Of a stretch of DNA of 64,000 nucleotides, positions 46,776 through 58,900 are shown in pieces. The stretch lies in NCBI GenBank assembly GCA_037576215.1, contig JBANDB010000009.1:3782001-3846000 (forward strand), given 5' to 3'. The translations under genes were made by a program, and so were the position numbers. Below the pieces are notes generated by a model. It worked only from the letters and a program-made list of their open reading frames with translations, had not been told where the DNA came from and did no database searches. The DNA comes from Armillaria gallica (lineage: Eukaryota; Basidiomycota; Agaricomycetes; Agaricales; Physalacriaceae). The first letter of the stretch is position 1; each line of letters begins with the position of its first letter.

Positions 46776-49672
46776 CTACATTCCAGCCTGACGATTTAAT
46801 ATATAGTGACTGAGGTCTTGCCAGCCTGTTACACATCGTGTCAGATCAGTACAGACATAGCAAAAGTAAAGGACCAGCAACGTACCTCCTCCAACGCGAC
46901 ACATAACCTTCTTCGTCGTGTCAGAAGTGCCTTTTCCAAGCCTCGTCAATGTCGTCAGCCGGCATGTTACAACTTTCTTGCTAAGCGCGTTGGAGAACGA
47001 ATACTGAGCCTTGACCTCCTCTCCGTCTTTAGGAATCTTCTTCAAAGGAGGATCGACTCTCTCCACAAGCAACCCATGCGGTATCGAATTAACGATTATC
47101 CCCACCTCGACATCAAGCGGGTCCTTCGGGTTTCCAGGTACATATTCGTGGATGGGATTATCCCCGACTGGCGTATATGCCCCAGCACGCGAACCGGAGC
47201 GCGAAGGGGTCCGGCTTGACCCATCTCGGAAACTTGAGGGAGGAAGCTTACTCTGTAACGACGGCCGCGGGGTTCGCGATGTCGTCGTACCGTAGTAGAT
47301 GGGAATGTTCATTACCCGGGAGCGCAGGGCAGATTCCGGCGTCTGCGCACGAGCAGCGGCAGCGCGAAACGTTCCCGTCGGACTGTCACGGCCATAGCTT
47401 GAAAGCGACGTCGACGGCCGCGTTGGCGATGATAGATGTACCGTAGGAAGCGGAATCATGGAACGGCTAGGCGGCCTCGGAGGGTGGACAGAATTCGTCG
47501 AGGAACCCAGCCCGGTTGAAGGAGACATTGCTCGTTGCATCAATGTAGAATTACTGTCGCTCTCATCCCAAGTACCATCTGACCCAAAGCTCCGCAGTTT
47601 CTGTGACGGTGCTGGTATGTGGCTGGGTGTCCTTGGTCGTGGTCGTGGCGTTGGCGGTGCCGGACCAGGCGTGAACGCTCGCGAGGGAGTCTGTGCGCGC
47701 GAAGGGGACCGGAAAGTCGGCATCGGGGGATGATTAGATGACTGTGAAGTTGACACAGAAGATGTCAAAGGAGACCACGGGCGCGACGATGCCATCGACG
47801 CCCGTGATACACTGCGCTTGCTAGGAGTGGGAATTGGAGGCAAATCGTTATATGCGCCCATCGCAGACGGCGTACGTTTGGTCGGTGTTCCTTTTACGGT
47901 CAACGACCGCTCTTCAGCGCCAACCTTTGTTGAGCTATTCCATGGCGCTTTGCCTGCACCCTTTCGTCCGATAGTTTCTACCTTGTTAGGGGTCCGAGGA
48001 GAAGATTCTGGTGTCAAGCTTTGACTATGCTTATGTCCTGGGCGGTCCGGTGTGATGGGAGTAGAAAGCTGGCCACCTCGCACTGACGAGAAGAGATTTG
48101 CCCTCTGTTGTCGTGAAGCCTGACTGGGTACTGGTTCTGAGGAAGGAGTCCGAGCTCCGTTCCGTCTGAGTGGTGTGACCGGAGCGAGTGGAGGCGGCTG
48201 CGACTGACGCGACGAGCGTGTGATCTTACGAGCGAACTTCCTAAAAGGAGATATAGAGCGTGATAATGTACTAGTTGCACTGGGTGCTCTTGACGAGCGA
48301 GAACCGCTGGGCGGAGTCATTAAATAGCCATTTTGCGACGATGATGGTGTCCCAGAATGACTGGAACCACCCTCACTGAGAGCGTCCCCGGACAAAAGAA
48401 GTTTTCGCACGGCCTCCATCTCAGCATCGGTCCGAGTTATTCTTTCACGAAGATTACGCCACCGTTGAGCAGACTCTGAGTGTCTCCGCAAAGTTTCTCC
48501 ATTCTTCGTGACTCGATCTCTTACGCCTTTGTCGATGATGGAGAGCACTTTGGATGTAGCAGGCATATAGTGTCTATGAGATTAATATCAATTGAGGGTA
48601 GGTGAACGGAGGGAAACCACACACTTCTTCTTCGCTTCAAACGAATCAAGAAGCGAATTGAAAACTTCAAGGCTCGGAGGTGTGCTGTCTTTCCCATTAG
48701 AGGAGGATGGTGCTAATTGAAAGTGCGAAACCAGATCATCTCTTCTATAGACTTTCCAGATGAAGTCCTGTGGATGGGAATAGTCAGAATTACCACAGCG
48801 GGGATGACACGTTTGATGACTACCTGACACCGGTTAACCGCCTTTTCAAGACTAGACATCATGCCATCCGCCTGGTCCGTAACCGTTCTAAACACGGTCA
48901 GCCATTTATCTTCCTTGAGTTCCTCCCGTAGCGTATCGCTTTCATCTTGGACGCTCTCCCAATCCGCGACCAGCGTGGCGTGCTTCCGAATTATCATGGC
49001 AGTTTCACTGGCTTCCCCACTCTCTGAAAGCGTTGGCGTGGAAGAAACTTGGAGAAGAGGCCCTATAGCTTCGCCGATGAACTTCATTTCCTTGGAGACC
49101 GCTTCTAGCTTTTCGTCAAGAGCCATGAGAGACTGGTCGATGGTGTTGGTAGTCCTCGTTGCATCGCTTGATTCTTGACTTTTGTGTCGAAGCTCTTGTA
49201 TGGCTATCGGTTTCTCAATGTCAGAGCAGCATTCAAAGACATTCACGTCTGCCACATACAAAATATTCGCGCTTGGATATCAGCGATGGTAAGAGATGTT
49301 GCCGTCATTTGGGAGGACACAACGAGGGCGGGTAGAACGGCGGACCTAGATGGGAGTAAGAACTTCATGGTAGGAGGTAAAGGTGACACGACGCACGGAT
49401 CCTCGTCCTCACTCCTCCGCTTTCCCTCCTTCTTCGCGGAAATTTGACCGGGAGTAATGGTTACGTTTTCTACAAGATTCGCATTAAATCGGAGGCAGCA
49501 GAGATCGCGTGGCATGCAAGGCACCTTCATCCGTTCCGTCCTGGGATATATTGGTCGAGTACGCAGAGAGACTAGATGTTGAGGCGGCGGCATTTGATGC
49601 ATATACAGTATTAGAGCGCGAAGGCGATGTAGACATGGATATTCTTGAAGAAGATGAGCTGAGAGAAGACAT
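46776..49672 (-). CDS. KAR9: KAR9-like spindle-positioning protein with GAS2-type domain
   Basis: ATG 49672 opens MSSLSSSSSRISMSTSPSRS. After two introns the helical KAR9 domain runs IQELRHKSQESSDATRTTNT, LMALDEKLEAVSKEMKFIGE, LVADWESVQDESDTLREELK, DFIWKVYRRDDLVSHFQLAP and VLSIIDKGVRDRVTKNGETL. A long basic Ser/Pro-rich tail contains two SxIP motifs, SHIP (near 47620) and SMIP (near 47460), the motif that binds EB1/Bim1. The C-terminus is a GAS2-related (GAR) microtubule-binding domain ending CRVGGG and WQDLSHYILNRQAGM at TAG 46776-46778. In yeast, Kar9 links Bim1 on microtubule tips to myosin V to orient the spindle. The intron giving ARIF-SIQEL (donor gtatgt near 49260) is supported by frame only. 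Confidence 0.88.
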
Positions 49673-50064
49673 ATTGTAGGATTAAAGAGAGAAAATGGCT
49701 CGCAGACCCGGAGTTGAAGAAATGAAAAGGTGGTTAAGGTTGATACAAGAATCCGCCGAAGTCGAGGCCACTATCCACAAAGTCGTTACAAAGGGTATAA
49801 GACTCGTTGAGGGAGGTATGACACGACGCCGGCGGATGTCTGCTCGCCGTCGAGGTCGATGAGGAAAGAGTTGATGTCAGATTTCCCACGGTTACTTCAC
49901 AAATGCATGTCATCAGTGACATTGTCCAAATTGACCGGGAAGGGCAGATTGACCCGGAATGACAGATGCTTCTATGTCTAACATTCCGACTTCGTTCTTA
50001 TCATAAAACAAGATATCATACCAATAATTTACAAGAAATAGCTACAAGTGGACTGAAGCATCCA
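49673..50064. other. Spacer upstream of KAR9-like gene
   Basis: About 390 bases hold the KAR9-like promoter on one side and the 3' region of the 98-residue gene on the other. No recognisable coding sequence was found. Confidence 0.45.
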
Positions 50065-50361
50065 TTAAGACCCAGAAGTATTCATGTTGTCTATGCTCTC
50101 CTTGAATCCGCGGGCAAACGCCTTGAAAGGCATGAGGAACCAGCCTAGTGCACTTGGAGCTGCTTTATCCTCAGGTTTATAGTTGCTCTTCCGAGGCCGA
50201 TTTAATCGCAGGGTGTCATCGTCCGCAGTCTCTTCCAAGTCTTCCAAAGGGCGCTTAACGCCTCGCATTTCACCACCATCAGACGGTGCCACTATCGTGG
50301 ATTCCGATGTAGCAGAAGGAGGCGGTAGAGGGCTACGATGTCGCATGTCAGTGGAAGTCAT
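50065..50361 (-). CDS. Small protein of unknown function (98 residues)
   Basis: A single uninterrupted frame starts MTSTDMRHRSPLPPPSATSE. It has a disordered Pro/Ser start, a basic GVKRPLEDLEE and RLNRPRKSNYKPEDK middle that could act as a nuclear signal, and an amphipathic C-terminal helix, SALGWFLMPFKAFARGFKES, before the stop. I recognise no family. The clear change from a disordered to a hydrophobic-aromatic helix suggests a real protein. It sits between the KAR9-like and zinc-finger genes on the same strand. It might instead be a fragment of a longer spliced gene. Confidence 0.45.
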   Translation of the reverse strand: MTSTDMRHRSPLPPPSATSESTIVAPSDGGEMRGVKRPLEDLEETADDDTLRLNRPRKSNYKPEDKAAPSALGWFLMPFKAFARGFKESIDNMNTSGS

Positions 50362-50576
50362 ACAAGTGGCAGGAGAAGGAGACCTACGCAGTACAAGTTT
50401 TCTGGTGTGTTATCCAGTTGGTTGGATCATAATCCCCCTCGAGCTGTATCGTAGTTTCGCAAAACTTACAGTCGACGTGTCGAGGCCCACAGTCCTTTAC
50501 CTGGGGGTCATTGACAAGGCGAATTCTGCCTCCGGCAGCTGCCACGCGATTGCTGGGCCTGATAGAAACTCAGCTG

Positions 50577-51716
50577 TCAGAGGAGTGCATAAAGTTTCAA
50601 GGAATCAGCATACGAAGTATCAGAACAAATCAACTGATGCTTGTTCCAGACGAATAGAGAATAGGTCTGGGTAGTGCACCGGATCCACTTCTGACATCGT
50701 TTGCATAACGTTTCGTTCGCCCTGACTGTTTGAGCGCGCGGATCCGTCTCGAGTAACAGTTTCCTCTCCTCCTCAGTTTTAAGTCTTCGCTTTGGTTTTG
50801 CAGTGGGCGAAGCAGGCTGCTCTGCGTCCGACTGCTCATTCCTAGATAAGAAAGGTAAGAAGCCAGAAACACAGATAGTTGCGAAGCATACAACATCGAT
50901 GATGGCACCTGCTGATCACACTTCTCACGGTGCTTCTCCCAAGGACGTACGGTGAACGGTCTCTTATTCCCCAAGCTCACTACTTTCCCACACCGTGTGC
51001 ACTTGACATGGTACGAGTCGTCTTCGATGAACTGGCATTCTGGTTGATTCTTGAAATACTCAGTCCGCTCTGCTTCACTTCTGCGAACCCGGCTTAAGCT
51101 GATGAAAGATTCTGCAACAGAGGCGTTGTCGTCGTCGTCAGATTCGTATTCCTCCCTTTCTACGGGGTGCCTAGACGACAGTCAGAAATTGGCATCAGTC
51201 TGTCAGGGTCCAGCGTACTTGATAGAAGAGCGCGGCTTCGCAGGTCGTCCGACAGACGAAGGGGGTTTCCTGTTCGTGGACAGTGAAGCACTGTCGTTCG
51301 CAACACGACTCAAAGATGCAACAGAGGATTGCCGAGCTTGAGAGGAGCTAGGTGGCTTGAAAGTATCGTCGCGGCTCTGCTTCGGGGAAGGTACTCTGCA
51401 AATAGATTAGACCCTGTTGTGTTTGATACAGCGAAACTGACTTGAATTCGGATTTAATCGTCCCAATGCTGCTTGGTGGCTATAGAGTATGAGAACAGAC
51501 TGCCACTAAGTAGCAATTGAATCGCACCTTCATCGAGGACATTGGTTTCTTCCCTTTATTTACACGGGAACTGGCGTTTGATTGCGTTTCCAGAGGCATC
51601 TCGTTGTCAGATCCAGAGAAAAGTCTAGTCTCCTGCGTCAACCCAACATGCAAGGCACGATAACGTCAATCATACTCGGAGTGTCCTTGCCCGCCTCGCT
51701 TCTTCTGTACAGCCAT
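50577..51716 (-). CDS. Protein with two C2HC-like zinc fingers (unknown family)
   Basis: ATG 51716 opens MAVQKKRGGQGHSE. Short exons of Ser/Pro/Lys-rich sequence lead to ECQFIEDDSYHVKCTRCGKV and a finger CTRCG...PFTVRPWEKHREKC. After another intron comes KPKRRLKTEEERKLLLETDP, and a second finger, CKRCQ...YSLFVWNKHQLIC. The tail ends LKLYALL at TGA 50577-50579. Both fingers fit C-x2-C-x(15-16)-W-x2-H-x3-C with an aromatic residue five before the Trp. The same signature recurs in the gene at 59351-60087. I do not know a named family for it; a nuclear DNA- or RNA-binding role is a guess from the basic composition. It is divergent from CDC123 over 246 bases. The exact end may differ if a further intron exists. 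Confidence 0.65.
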
Positions 51717-51962
51717 GAGATTCGAAAGTTAAAGAAAATCGAAAGATAAAGACCTTTTGCCTGTCGAGATACGTGTACTTGATGATTCTTCTGGTGATGG
51801 TTAGAAAAAAATGCGGGAATGAGAAACGTAAAGAAGGTCTTACTTGCTCGGAGATGGGCTTTCCATGTGTACGCGAGATTGTGGGAGTATCCTTTGTTGA
51901 TCTCTGTTTCCCATTGTCTCTTAAAAAATGGGGCTGTTCGGTCCGGTCATCCGAATGCCCCT

Positions 51963-53172
51963 ATGACGGCTCTCCCACCATTGTCCGCTGCATACGTCCT
52001 CTCGTTTCAGTTTTCTTCTTGGTATCCTCGATTCTCTTCGAAAACCATCAAGTCTACCATAATAAAACGACTTCCTCCAGACTTTGTAGAATATCTCGAC
52101 TCGGACGGTGTTATAGTTCCAGCGGGATCAGAAAATCTGTCCGTGGACATATTCTTAGCCAAGTGTCTCTTTTCTAAAATACTTTTCCTAGTGAAAGTGC
52201 CACAATTGTAGAAGATGACTCGGACGACGAGACCGAGGAACCAGAAAAACGATACTCCTTTCCCGACTTGGACGCGGAGATCAGACAATGCATCACAGAA
52301 TATGGCGCTGTATTCCCAAAGTTAAACTTTTCGTCTCCCAAGGTGCATTTGCCACTATTATATATTTAGCTACCATCGAATTCATAAATTTCTCAGGATG
52401 CGTCCTGGATTCTTCCCGCAGGATCACCCTTAAAATGCACATCACCATCAGATGTTTATCTTCTGCTCAAATGCTCAGACTTTGCTAATCATGATCTGAG
52501 CAAACATCACGTCTTTGAGGGCTGCGAAGGGCACCCAGAGTCCTACAACCTAGAACTTGTCCTCAGAAAATGGTATTCCATCGACCGAAGTCGGGAATGC
52601 AGATGCTTTGTCCGCAAAAACAGCCTTATAGGTTCATTCAATATCCATGGTCAACTCTTGACGTGATTAATCCAGGTCGCTAGGAATATCGCAGCGCGAC
52701 TTGAACTATTACGACTTTTGGAATGACTCGACGACTCAGGAGAAGATCACATCGGTCATCAAAGCATTCTGGCAGACAGAAGTCCAGCCAAAATGGAGCT
52801 TTTCTGAAGATTGTACGTCTCTCTGCGGTTCTTGTTTGTAAAGACTGAAGTCACATTCCAGACGTCTTTGATTTTCTTCTTACTCGAGACCTTTCGCGTG
52901 GGCATATACTCGACTTCAGCCCCTACGCCGTACGTACAGACCCTCTTCTCTTCTCCTATGAAGAACTATGGGACTTGTATCAATCTGGAGCACACCCGGT
53001 GTTGCGCGTGATCGACTCGCGCGCACATCCGGCCGCAAATATGAACGCACCCATCCATCAACACAACATGATACCATTTGAAGCATTCAGTATGAGCAGC
53101 GGAAGGAACATCAATGAATTCTCAAAGGTGTGGCAGGAGGAGCTCAATAAAAGTATACAAGACCAAGAATAG
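51963..53172 (+). CDS. CDC123: CDC123 (D123), eIF2 assembly factor
   Basis: The start is taken at ATG 51963, MTALPPLSAAYVLSFQFSSW, then YPRFSSKTIKSTIIKRLPPD and FVEYLDSDGVIVPAGSENL. After an intron an acidic stretch leads to YSFPDLDAEIRQCI and GAVFPKLNFSSPKDASWILP; then KCTSPSDVYLLLKCSDFANH; a segment around RSLIGISQRDLNYYDFWND; DVFDFLLTRDLSRGHILDFS, PYAVRTDPLLFSYEEL; and the end WQEELNKSIQDQE at TAG 53170-53172. D123 proteins have an ATP-grasp fold, and the KLN/SPKDASW and LDFSP blocks are conserved ligand-binding regions. The protein helps assemble the eIF2 trimer by acting on eIF2-gamma, and is essential in yeast. It converges on the eL20 gene. Confidence 0.94.
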
Positions 53173-53302
53173 TTCTCATATCGTCTTACTGTTCTGTACG
53201 CAATGGACCATAACATAGATAATTCATTGACATATACCATGAGTATCACATAATGGTCTAAGGGCACCACCTCACCCGTTGCCCCGTGGAAGCTGCACCT
53301 GC

Positions 53303-54003
53303 TTAGAAAGTGGAAGGACGGGAAGCAACGAAGGTCGACCGGATCTTGGAGACACGGTGGGGAAGAGGGAATTTCAACCCAGGCGTCAACAATTGCTTGA
53401 TGTAAGGGCGGCGGACGTCCTCGGTCTTCTCAATCTCGACGACACGGAGGATCTACATCCTACATTAGAAACCAACAAATGACTTGAAATGAATAGTCAC
53501 ATACGTGGATCGAGCGGAAGCGAGCACGGTGCCTAGCAGCCATGTCCTGGTACATGCTCTTGACAGCGTCAGCACGGCTGAGGTCGCGGTACTCCTTGTA
53601 CATGTTGTGGGTACCAGAACGCGAATCGTATCGGAGCCAGATGCCGAAGTTCTTGACCTTCAGAGGCTTCTTTTCGTGGATCTAAGAAAAAAAGACAAGG
53701 CCACAAAGGACCATCAGCAATCCCGTTCCGCCTGCCTCTTGAGGGCTGCAAGGGATGACTACACACAACGTTGACGCCGATGATTTCACCATTGGCTTTT
53801 TTGACCTTCTTCAATTGCCTAAGCAAGATGGTTTATTTTGAGTTTGAGATGGCGAGAAAACGAACTCACCTAAGGAAGTACCAGAAGCGCGACTTGGCAA
53901 CGACTTCATTGGGCGCAAAGATGCGCATGCGGTAGATTTTGGGGGTAGGCTCAGCCTCCGTTGGGAGGTGGCGACCGACAACTTGATACTCTTGGAGGCC
54001 CAT
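53303..54003 (-). CDS. RPL20: 60S ribosomal protein eL20 (L18a)
   Basis: ATG 54003 opens [20 protein letters not shown] and continues [20 protein letters not shown] and [20 protein letters not shown]. After introns come [60 protein letters not shown] and [19 protein letters not shown]. The end is [16 protein letters not shown] at TAA 53303-53305. It is a full-length large-subunit protein. An AG acceptor directly before the ATG (ctcacagaATG read on the coding strand) suggests an intron in the 5' leader, common for ribosomal protein genes. The gene is uninterrupted and has no unusual residues. Confidence 0.97.
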
Positions 54004-54768
54004 TCTGTGAGGCAAACATCAGTATCAATACGGGTACATCCATAGCTCCAGGATGCAATCCAGCCTTTCCACTGCGAATCCAGCATCGATTCTCGCAGGG
54101 ATAGCCCATTATGCATCCAGAAAGCATAGACAACAGATATAGAGACGTACTGCAAGGATGTCGGTGTCTTGAAGCTGGATACGCAGAAAATTTGTTGACA
54201 GGCGACGAGTCCACGGTATTTGTCTGTGTTGTGCGACGACCACCGCTCGCCTCCTTGCCGCTTTTGGTCCTGAACGCATCGGCTCCAGTTCTTTCGCACC
54301 CGAGTGCATTACGTTTCTTCCGGTCCGATTTTCCGCAGCTAGGTACCTAGTTATTGATCGAATTTCAGTGCGCATAGACTGAAGGTGTGTATCGCTCGAC
54401 ATGTTTGCCCCCCGGGTCGCTGATTGGCTATTTACAGTACGTCTATTCAAGATATAACTACAAGATATTCAGGAGCGATTATCTCAGCAGTGGTAATTGG
54501 GTAGGATATCCAACCTATCCAAACCTAACCTTATTGCGCTCATCAATATAAACTTTCAGATCCGGAATTACCGAGCCGAATACATGGCTTCATGTACAAA
54601 TCGTCACTGAAATTATTCATTAGTAGATAGAGGTCCTGTGAAACAAAGCAAGGTCTGAACTTCCGACAGACAAACTAATACAATCTATGTATGTATAATC
54701 ACAGCAACGAGAAAAAGGGAACGGCTGAAGGTATAATAGGAAAACATAAAGCATAAAGTCATGAAGAG
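54004..54768. other. eL20 promoter and spacer
   Basis: About 770 bases between eL20 and the ZZ-finger gene hold no recognised protein. Near 54500-54530 the words AACCTATCC and AACCTAACC repeat, resembling the AACCCTA-type sites of fungal ribosomal protein promoters, but they lie about 500 bases upstream of the start. Confidence 0.4.
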
Positions 54769-55902
54769 CTAACTAGACAAAACTGATAGCACTCTGGATC
54801 TGCGGTTGGGGGCCGTAGTGGCTGACACAGGGACATTGACAACACGGACTGGTGCGGTCGTAGGACGACTTGAAGCTGAAGATCGGACAGGTGCAGGTGC
54901 AGGTGGAGTGTGATGTGCTGGTCCCCTGGAACGACCAGGAGAAGTAGCGGGGCGGGCTGTAACAGCAGCAGGAGGGCGAGTTGGGGCGGCTACAGCAGAG
55001 TGGGGTGTGACAGCAGAAGCAGGTCGAACAGACACAGTGGAAGAGTTGCATACAACGGGGACCAGGGGGGCGACAGCGGGTACCTCGGTATGGCCAGTGA
55101 TACGGAGCATGAGGTGGTCCCCCGGATGCTTTGTACCGTCTTCCATACAATCTGAGCACAAATTGAAACCAACCCCATCTGGACGGCACCGAATACTTGG
55201 GTACATCAGGCAGTTGAAAATGAATAGGAAATGGCTGAACGTACTCTTGACATCGATACCTGGGTCCTCGAATAGGTGACATCCTGCATCCGTCGCAGAC
55301 TTGTTCTGGCAATAACGTTAAGTAGGGATTAGCGGGGAGTAACATAGCTTAATGGACGAACGGTGGTGGTAGGTGTTCAATGCAGGCGAAGCAATGCAAA
55401 TGAACCTGTGCCACATGGGGTGGTAGGATGGCTGGCTTATCTTGCAGCCTTCACAAAGGTCGAAGTCCTTGCAGCTGCAGACAGAGTCAGACGCATTATT
55501 CGCGACAAAGATTTAAGTTGCTCACGTCTTGCAGATGTACCGCTTGCCCCGAATCGGCTCCTGACCACACCCATCGCAGCTGTAGCCCTCATGTACCGGT
55601 ACCTGCGAGTTAGACCCAATCCTCAGGAACGAATGCCAACTGGGGTGGTCGCGTGGAGGCACATCACAACAATCCGGACAGAGATCATAATTCTGACAGC
55701 TAGACACGGTTCAGAGTTTGGTGCAATTGAACAAAAGACGTACATACTTCTGGCATTTGTACCGAATGCCCACTTTAATAGGCTGGTGGCATCCGTCACA
55801 GCTGACTCCATCGGCGTGCAGCGACGCGCCTGTTGAAGTCGAAGCACGGTGACTGCGGCGCTCTGAGTAGGCAGGAGGTGCATCAACAGGGATGGAGGAC
55901 AT
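54769..55902 (-). CDS. Triple ZZ-type zinc finger protein
   Basis: ATG 55902 opens MSSIPVDAPPAYSERRSHRA. Three ZZ domains follow, each split by introns. The first is VSCDGCHQPIKVGIRYKCQ with CQNYDLCPDCCDVPPRDHPS and WHSF. The second is YSCDGCGQEPIRGKRYICKT with CKDFDLCEGCKISQPSYHPM and WHRF. The third is QVCDGCRMSPIRGPRYRCQ with VGFNLCSDCMEDGTKHPGDH. Each has the CxxC...CxxC pairs and the two terminal His that hold two zinc ions. A long Ala/Pro/Thr/Val-rich tail ends RRSRVLSVLSS at TAG 54769-54771. ZZ domains bind N-degrons, histone H3 tails or SUMO; NBR1/p62-like cargo reception is one option, but no PB1 or LIR can be claimed. The third-domain exon joins are uncertain. Confidence 0.82.
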
Positions 55903-58900
55903 GATGGCGCGTAAATCTACCAATGCAGGGGTGTGGGGCAGAGAGAACAGAATGAGTCGACGTTTGGTGGCTACCTGTGGAGTTCAACTCCGCGAAAGCA
56001 TTGCAAATATTTACACGGCACTGCTTTCGACGGGTGTTGCCGATCACTCACGCCTGCATCTAATTTGATTCTGGAAAATTCGACGCGAGTGCAAATAATG
56101 ATCGGCATGCTCCTGCTTCGATCTTATAGGAGGCTTGTTGCTATGGACCCTGTTTGTCTCAAATTTTAGCTTGTGAGCAACAACTTTTCGTGGCGATCTG
56201 TAGAGGCCAGATAAGGTTGTCAACGGTCTATTGAATCACAGGGAATCACGGGCCACGGCTTCATTTGCGCATCCCAAATAAGCCATTTTCCCCTCCAAAA
56301 TACACAACGTACGTACATCTTTTTTCTCCCCGCTGCATGACTTGACTCGCTGTGCTTTAGAACGCGTTCTGATTATTCAGCCAGCATCTCCTGCCCGCAG
56401 CTAGGGCATTAAAACACCCGAGAAATGCTCTATTGAGAGTCGCGCTAGCGGTGCCAGGCTCATGACTGAGGAGAATCTGAAGAACAGAACGCAGTAAGCA
56501 AGTCACTGAATCAACGCCAGAAAAACAGACGATTTGAGGGGTATAAATGTACCTTCATATATGAACTGCAATCTTGGAGAAGCACCATGAGTAAACCGCA
56601 AACACAGTAGACCCGCTAACTCGAATAATCGTTGCTATAAAGAGAGAAAAGCTCGCCGCAGCCACGACAACATGTCATGTCCGGACATTATTGAGCTGTC
56701 GAATGATGTTCGTGTAATAGATTAGAGTTTCAATAACCACTGCACGTTCATTAAAAAGAGCACAAACTGTGTAAGTTAGTAATTACAAGGGAACGACTCA
56801 CAACTTTAATTTAGAGTTTTAGCAGTCATGGGATAGTCCAGGCTCGTCTGGAGCCCATTATGAGATCACAGATCAACCCTTGAATGCTGGTGTCAGCCTC
56901 ATAAATGCATTCGACAACCCAGTGATTGACGGGGAAAGGTCCGTTAGCATACATTCCTGAAATGCACGCATGAAGGGGTCAACAATTCTGCTCATTACAG
57001 CATTCTCTTACCAGCACAGGTCTAGAATGATGAACTTGACTTGTTCTCGATCATGACAGTACGGAGGTACTCACGTCATCCAAGTTGAATGGACGAATTC
57101 GATCCTCGAATCGCCCATAAGACCGGTAGTACGGCAAGAACGCGATAAGGATATAGGCAGGCCTGATACGACTGGACCGTCTGTCCCCGACCGTAGGAAC
57201 GCAATAATACAGACCCGGGATACTAGTCCCAGGTCCGCCCGCGTATGCTATCTTATGCCGCACGAAGAGGCAATGATTGTGAATGTAGTCACAATTCGGA
57301 CACTGAAGTGGAGACTCCACGACGCTTTCGTGAGCACTATCGTCTAGTAAGGATGTCCTAAAAGCCAGAGGTTTTCTCAACTCGACAACACAAGCCACGT
57401 ACTAGACAAGACCATGCGCATATTCTGATTCGACGATACGTCTACACGATGTCTTGCGTTGTTCGCGCACACATCCGTTGTGGCCCTTCCCACACATAAT
57501 TTATTCTTGTTATTGCTGGTGAAGATCCGGTCTCCAAATTCCGCGAGGTCATAGTATCTTTGTACGAAGGGATACGATAACGCTTGGTTATCGTATCCCA
57601 AAGACATCGGAGAGGGTCCAAAAATGTGAATTTTCTCAGGCCAGGCGCTCACAGACAATATGGACGCCATACTCCATGTTACCGTAAGGCCGAAGAGGTG
57701 AGAGAATAGGAGCTGGGATTCATCACGAACCAAAGTTGACTCAAGGGCACGTTAAATTAAGAACCATTGATTTCGTGCTTTGGGCTGGGCACAAAAATGG
57801 CAGATAAGAGATATTCGAACGGACAAACCACTCACTTGAAACAACCGGTGTCAATTTCACAATACTTCTCTGGAGTCCGCCCTAGATCGTGGCGGTTCGG
57901 GTGAAAGTGAAAATCCGAGGATCCCGAGGGTTGTTCACTGTCGCGATCACGTGCTGAGGACTAGGTACACAAGCCTGTTGATAGTGAGTTAATGCTTTCA
58001 AGGTTCCACTGCAGATTCAGCGTAAGTAACAGATTAACGTACGAAAGTATTGATGTGCCGCGCCGTATGACAGAAGAAACGTGAATGGCTGAAACTGATA
58101 CTCAGTGCCTTCAATCCCTTGGATAATGCGCCTATACAGGAGTCTTAAACTTGCATACATCAATCACCAAGGGATGGCACCATTGAACCGACCCAACTTG
58201 TCCTCCAGACTGGAAAGCGTAAAGTATGACATCAGGTCTGGTAGATCACAGAAGAAAATGTGCGAATACTCACCACCTGGGCCTCCAGACTAATAGTGTC
58301 CGTATACTTTATGAGATTCTCCTGCAGATCTCTCAAGGTACCGTGCATTGCACTTTGTACATAACGTCAATGGTGCTCGAGAGGGTGCTCCAGGCTCACT
58401 CGGGCCTTGTTTGGTGACCGTCGCCTGTCGAACTTCAACGGGAGAAGCCAAAACAAAGAAGACAAAGCAGAGGAGACCAGATGTTCCGAGTCCTATGAAT
58501 GTATGATTACTTACTGGGCTATGTATTATAATGCCGTCCTGAGGGCTTCTGACGGTGAGCTGTCGTTGAGCTGACGAAGAAGACTCGGTGTGCGCGTACC
58601 ATATACAAGGCAGCGTCTGACACAGTAAAGATTTTGCGAGAAGTATGATTATAGTCTTGCTCCTAAGGAGATATCGAGGACAAGTGCTAGAGTGATAAGA
58701 TTTGAAGTTGACCAGAATGTCCACACCAGAAGTATACACTGGCAGAACCGTTTACTAGTCCGGTATTTTTTTAAAATCGTGACGACGGTGAACTTCACTG
58801 AGAATGCGGCTTGACAGACGACCGAGATGACGGTGCGAGTCATCCTAAACGCTGAAGTAGCGCAAAATTTGCGCCTGAGCCGGCATGGCATACCGCCGGA

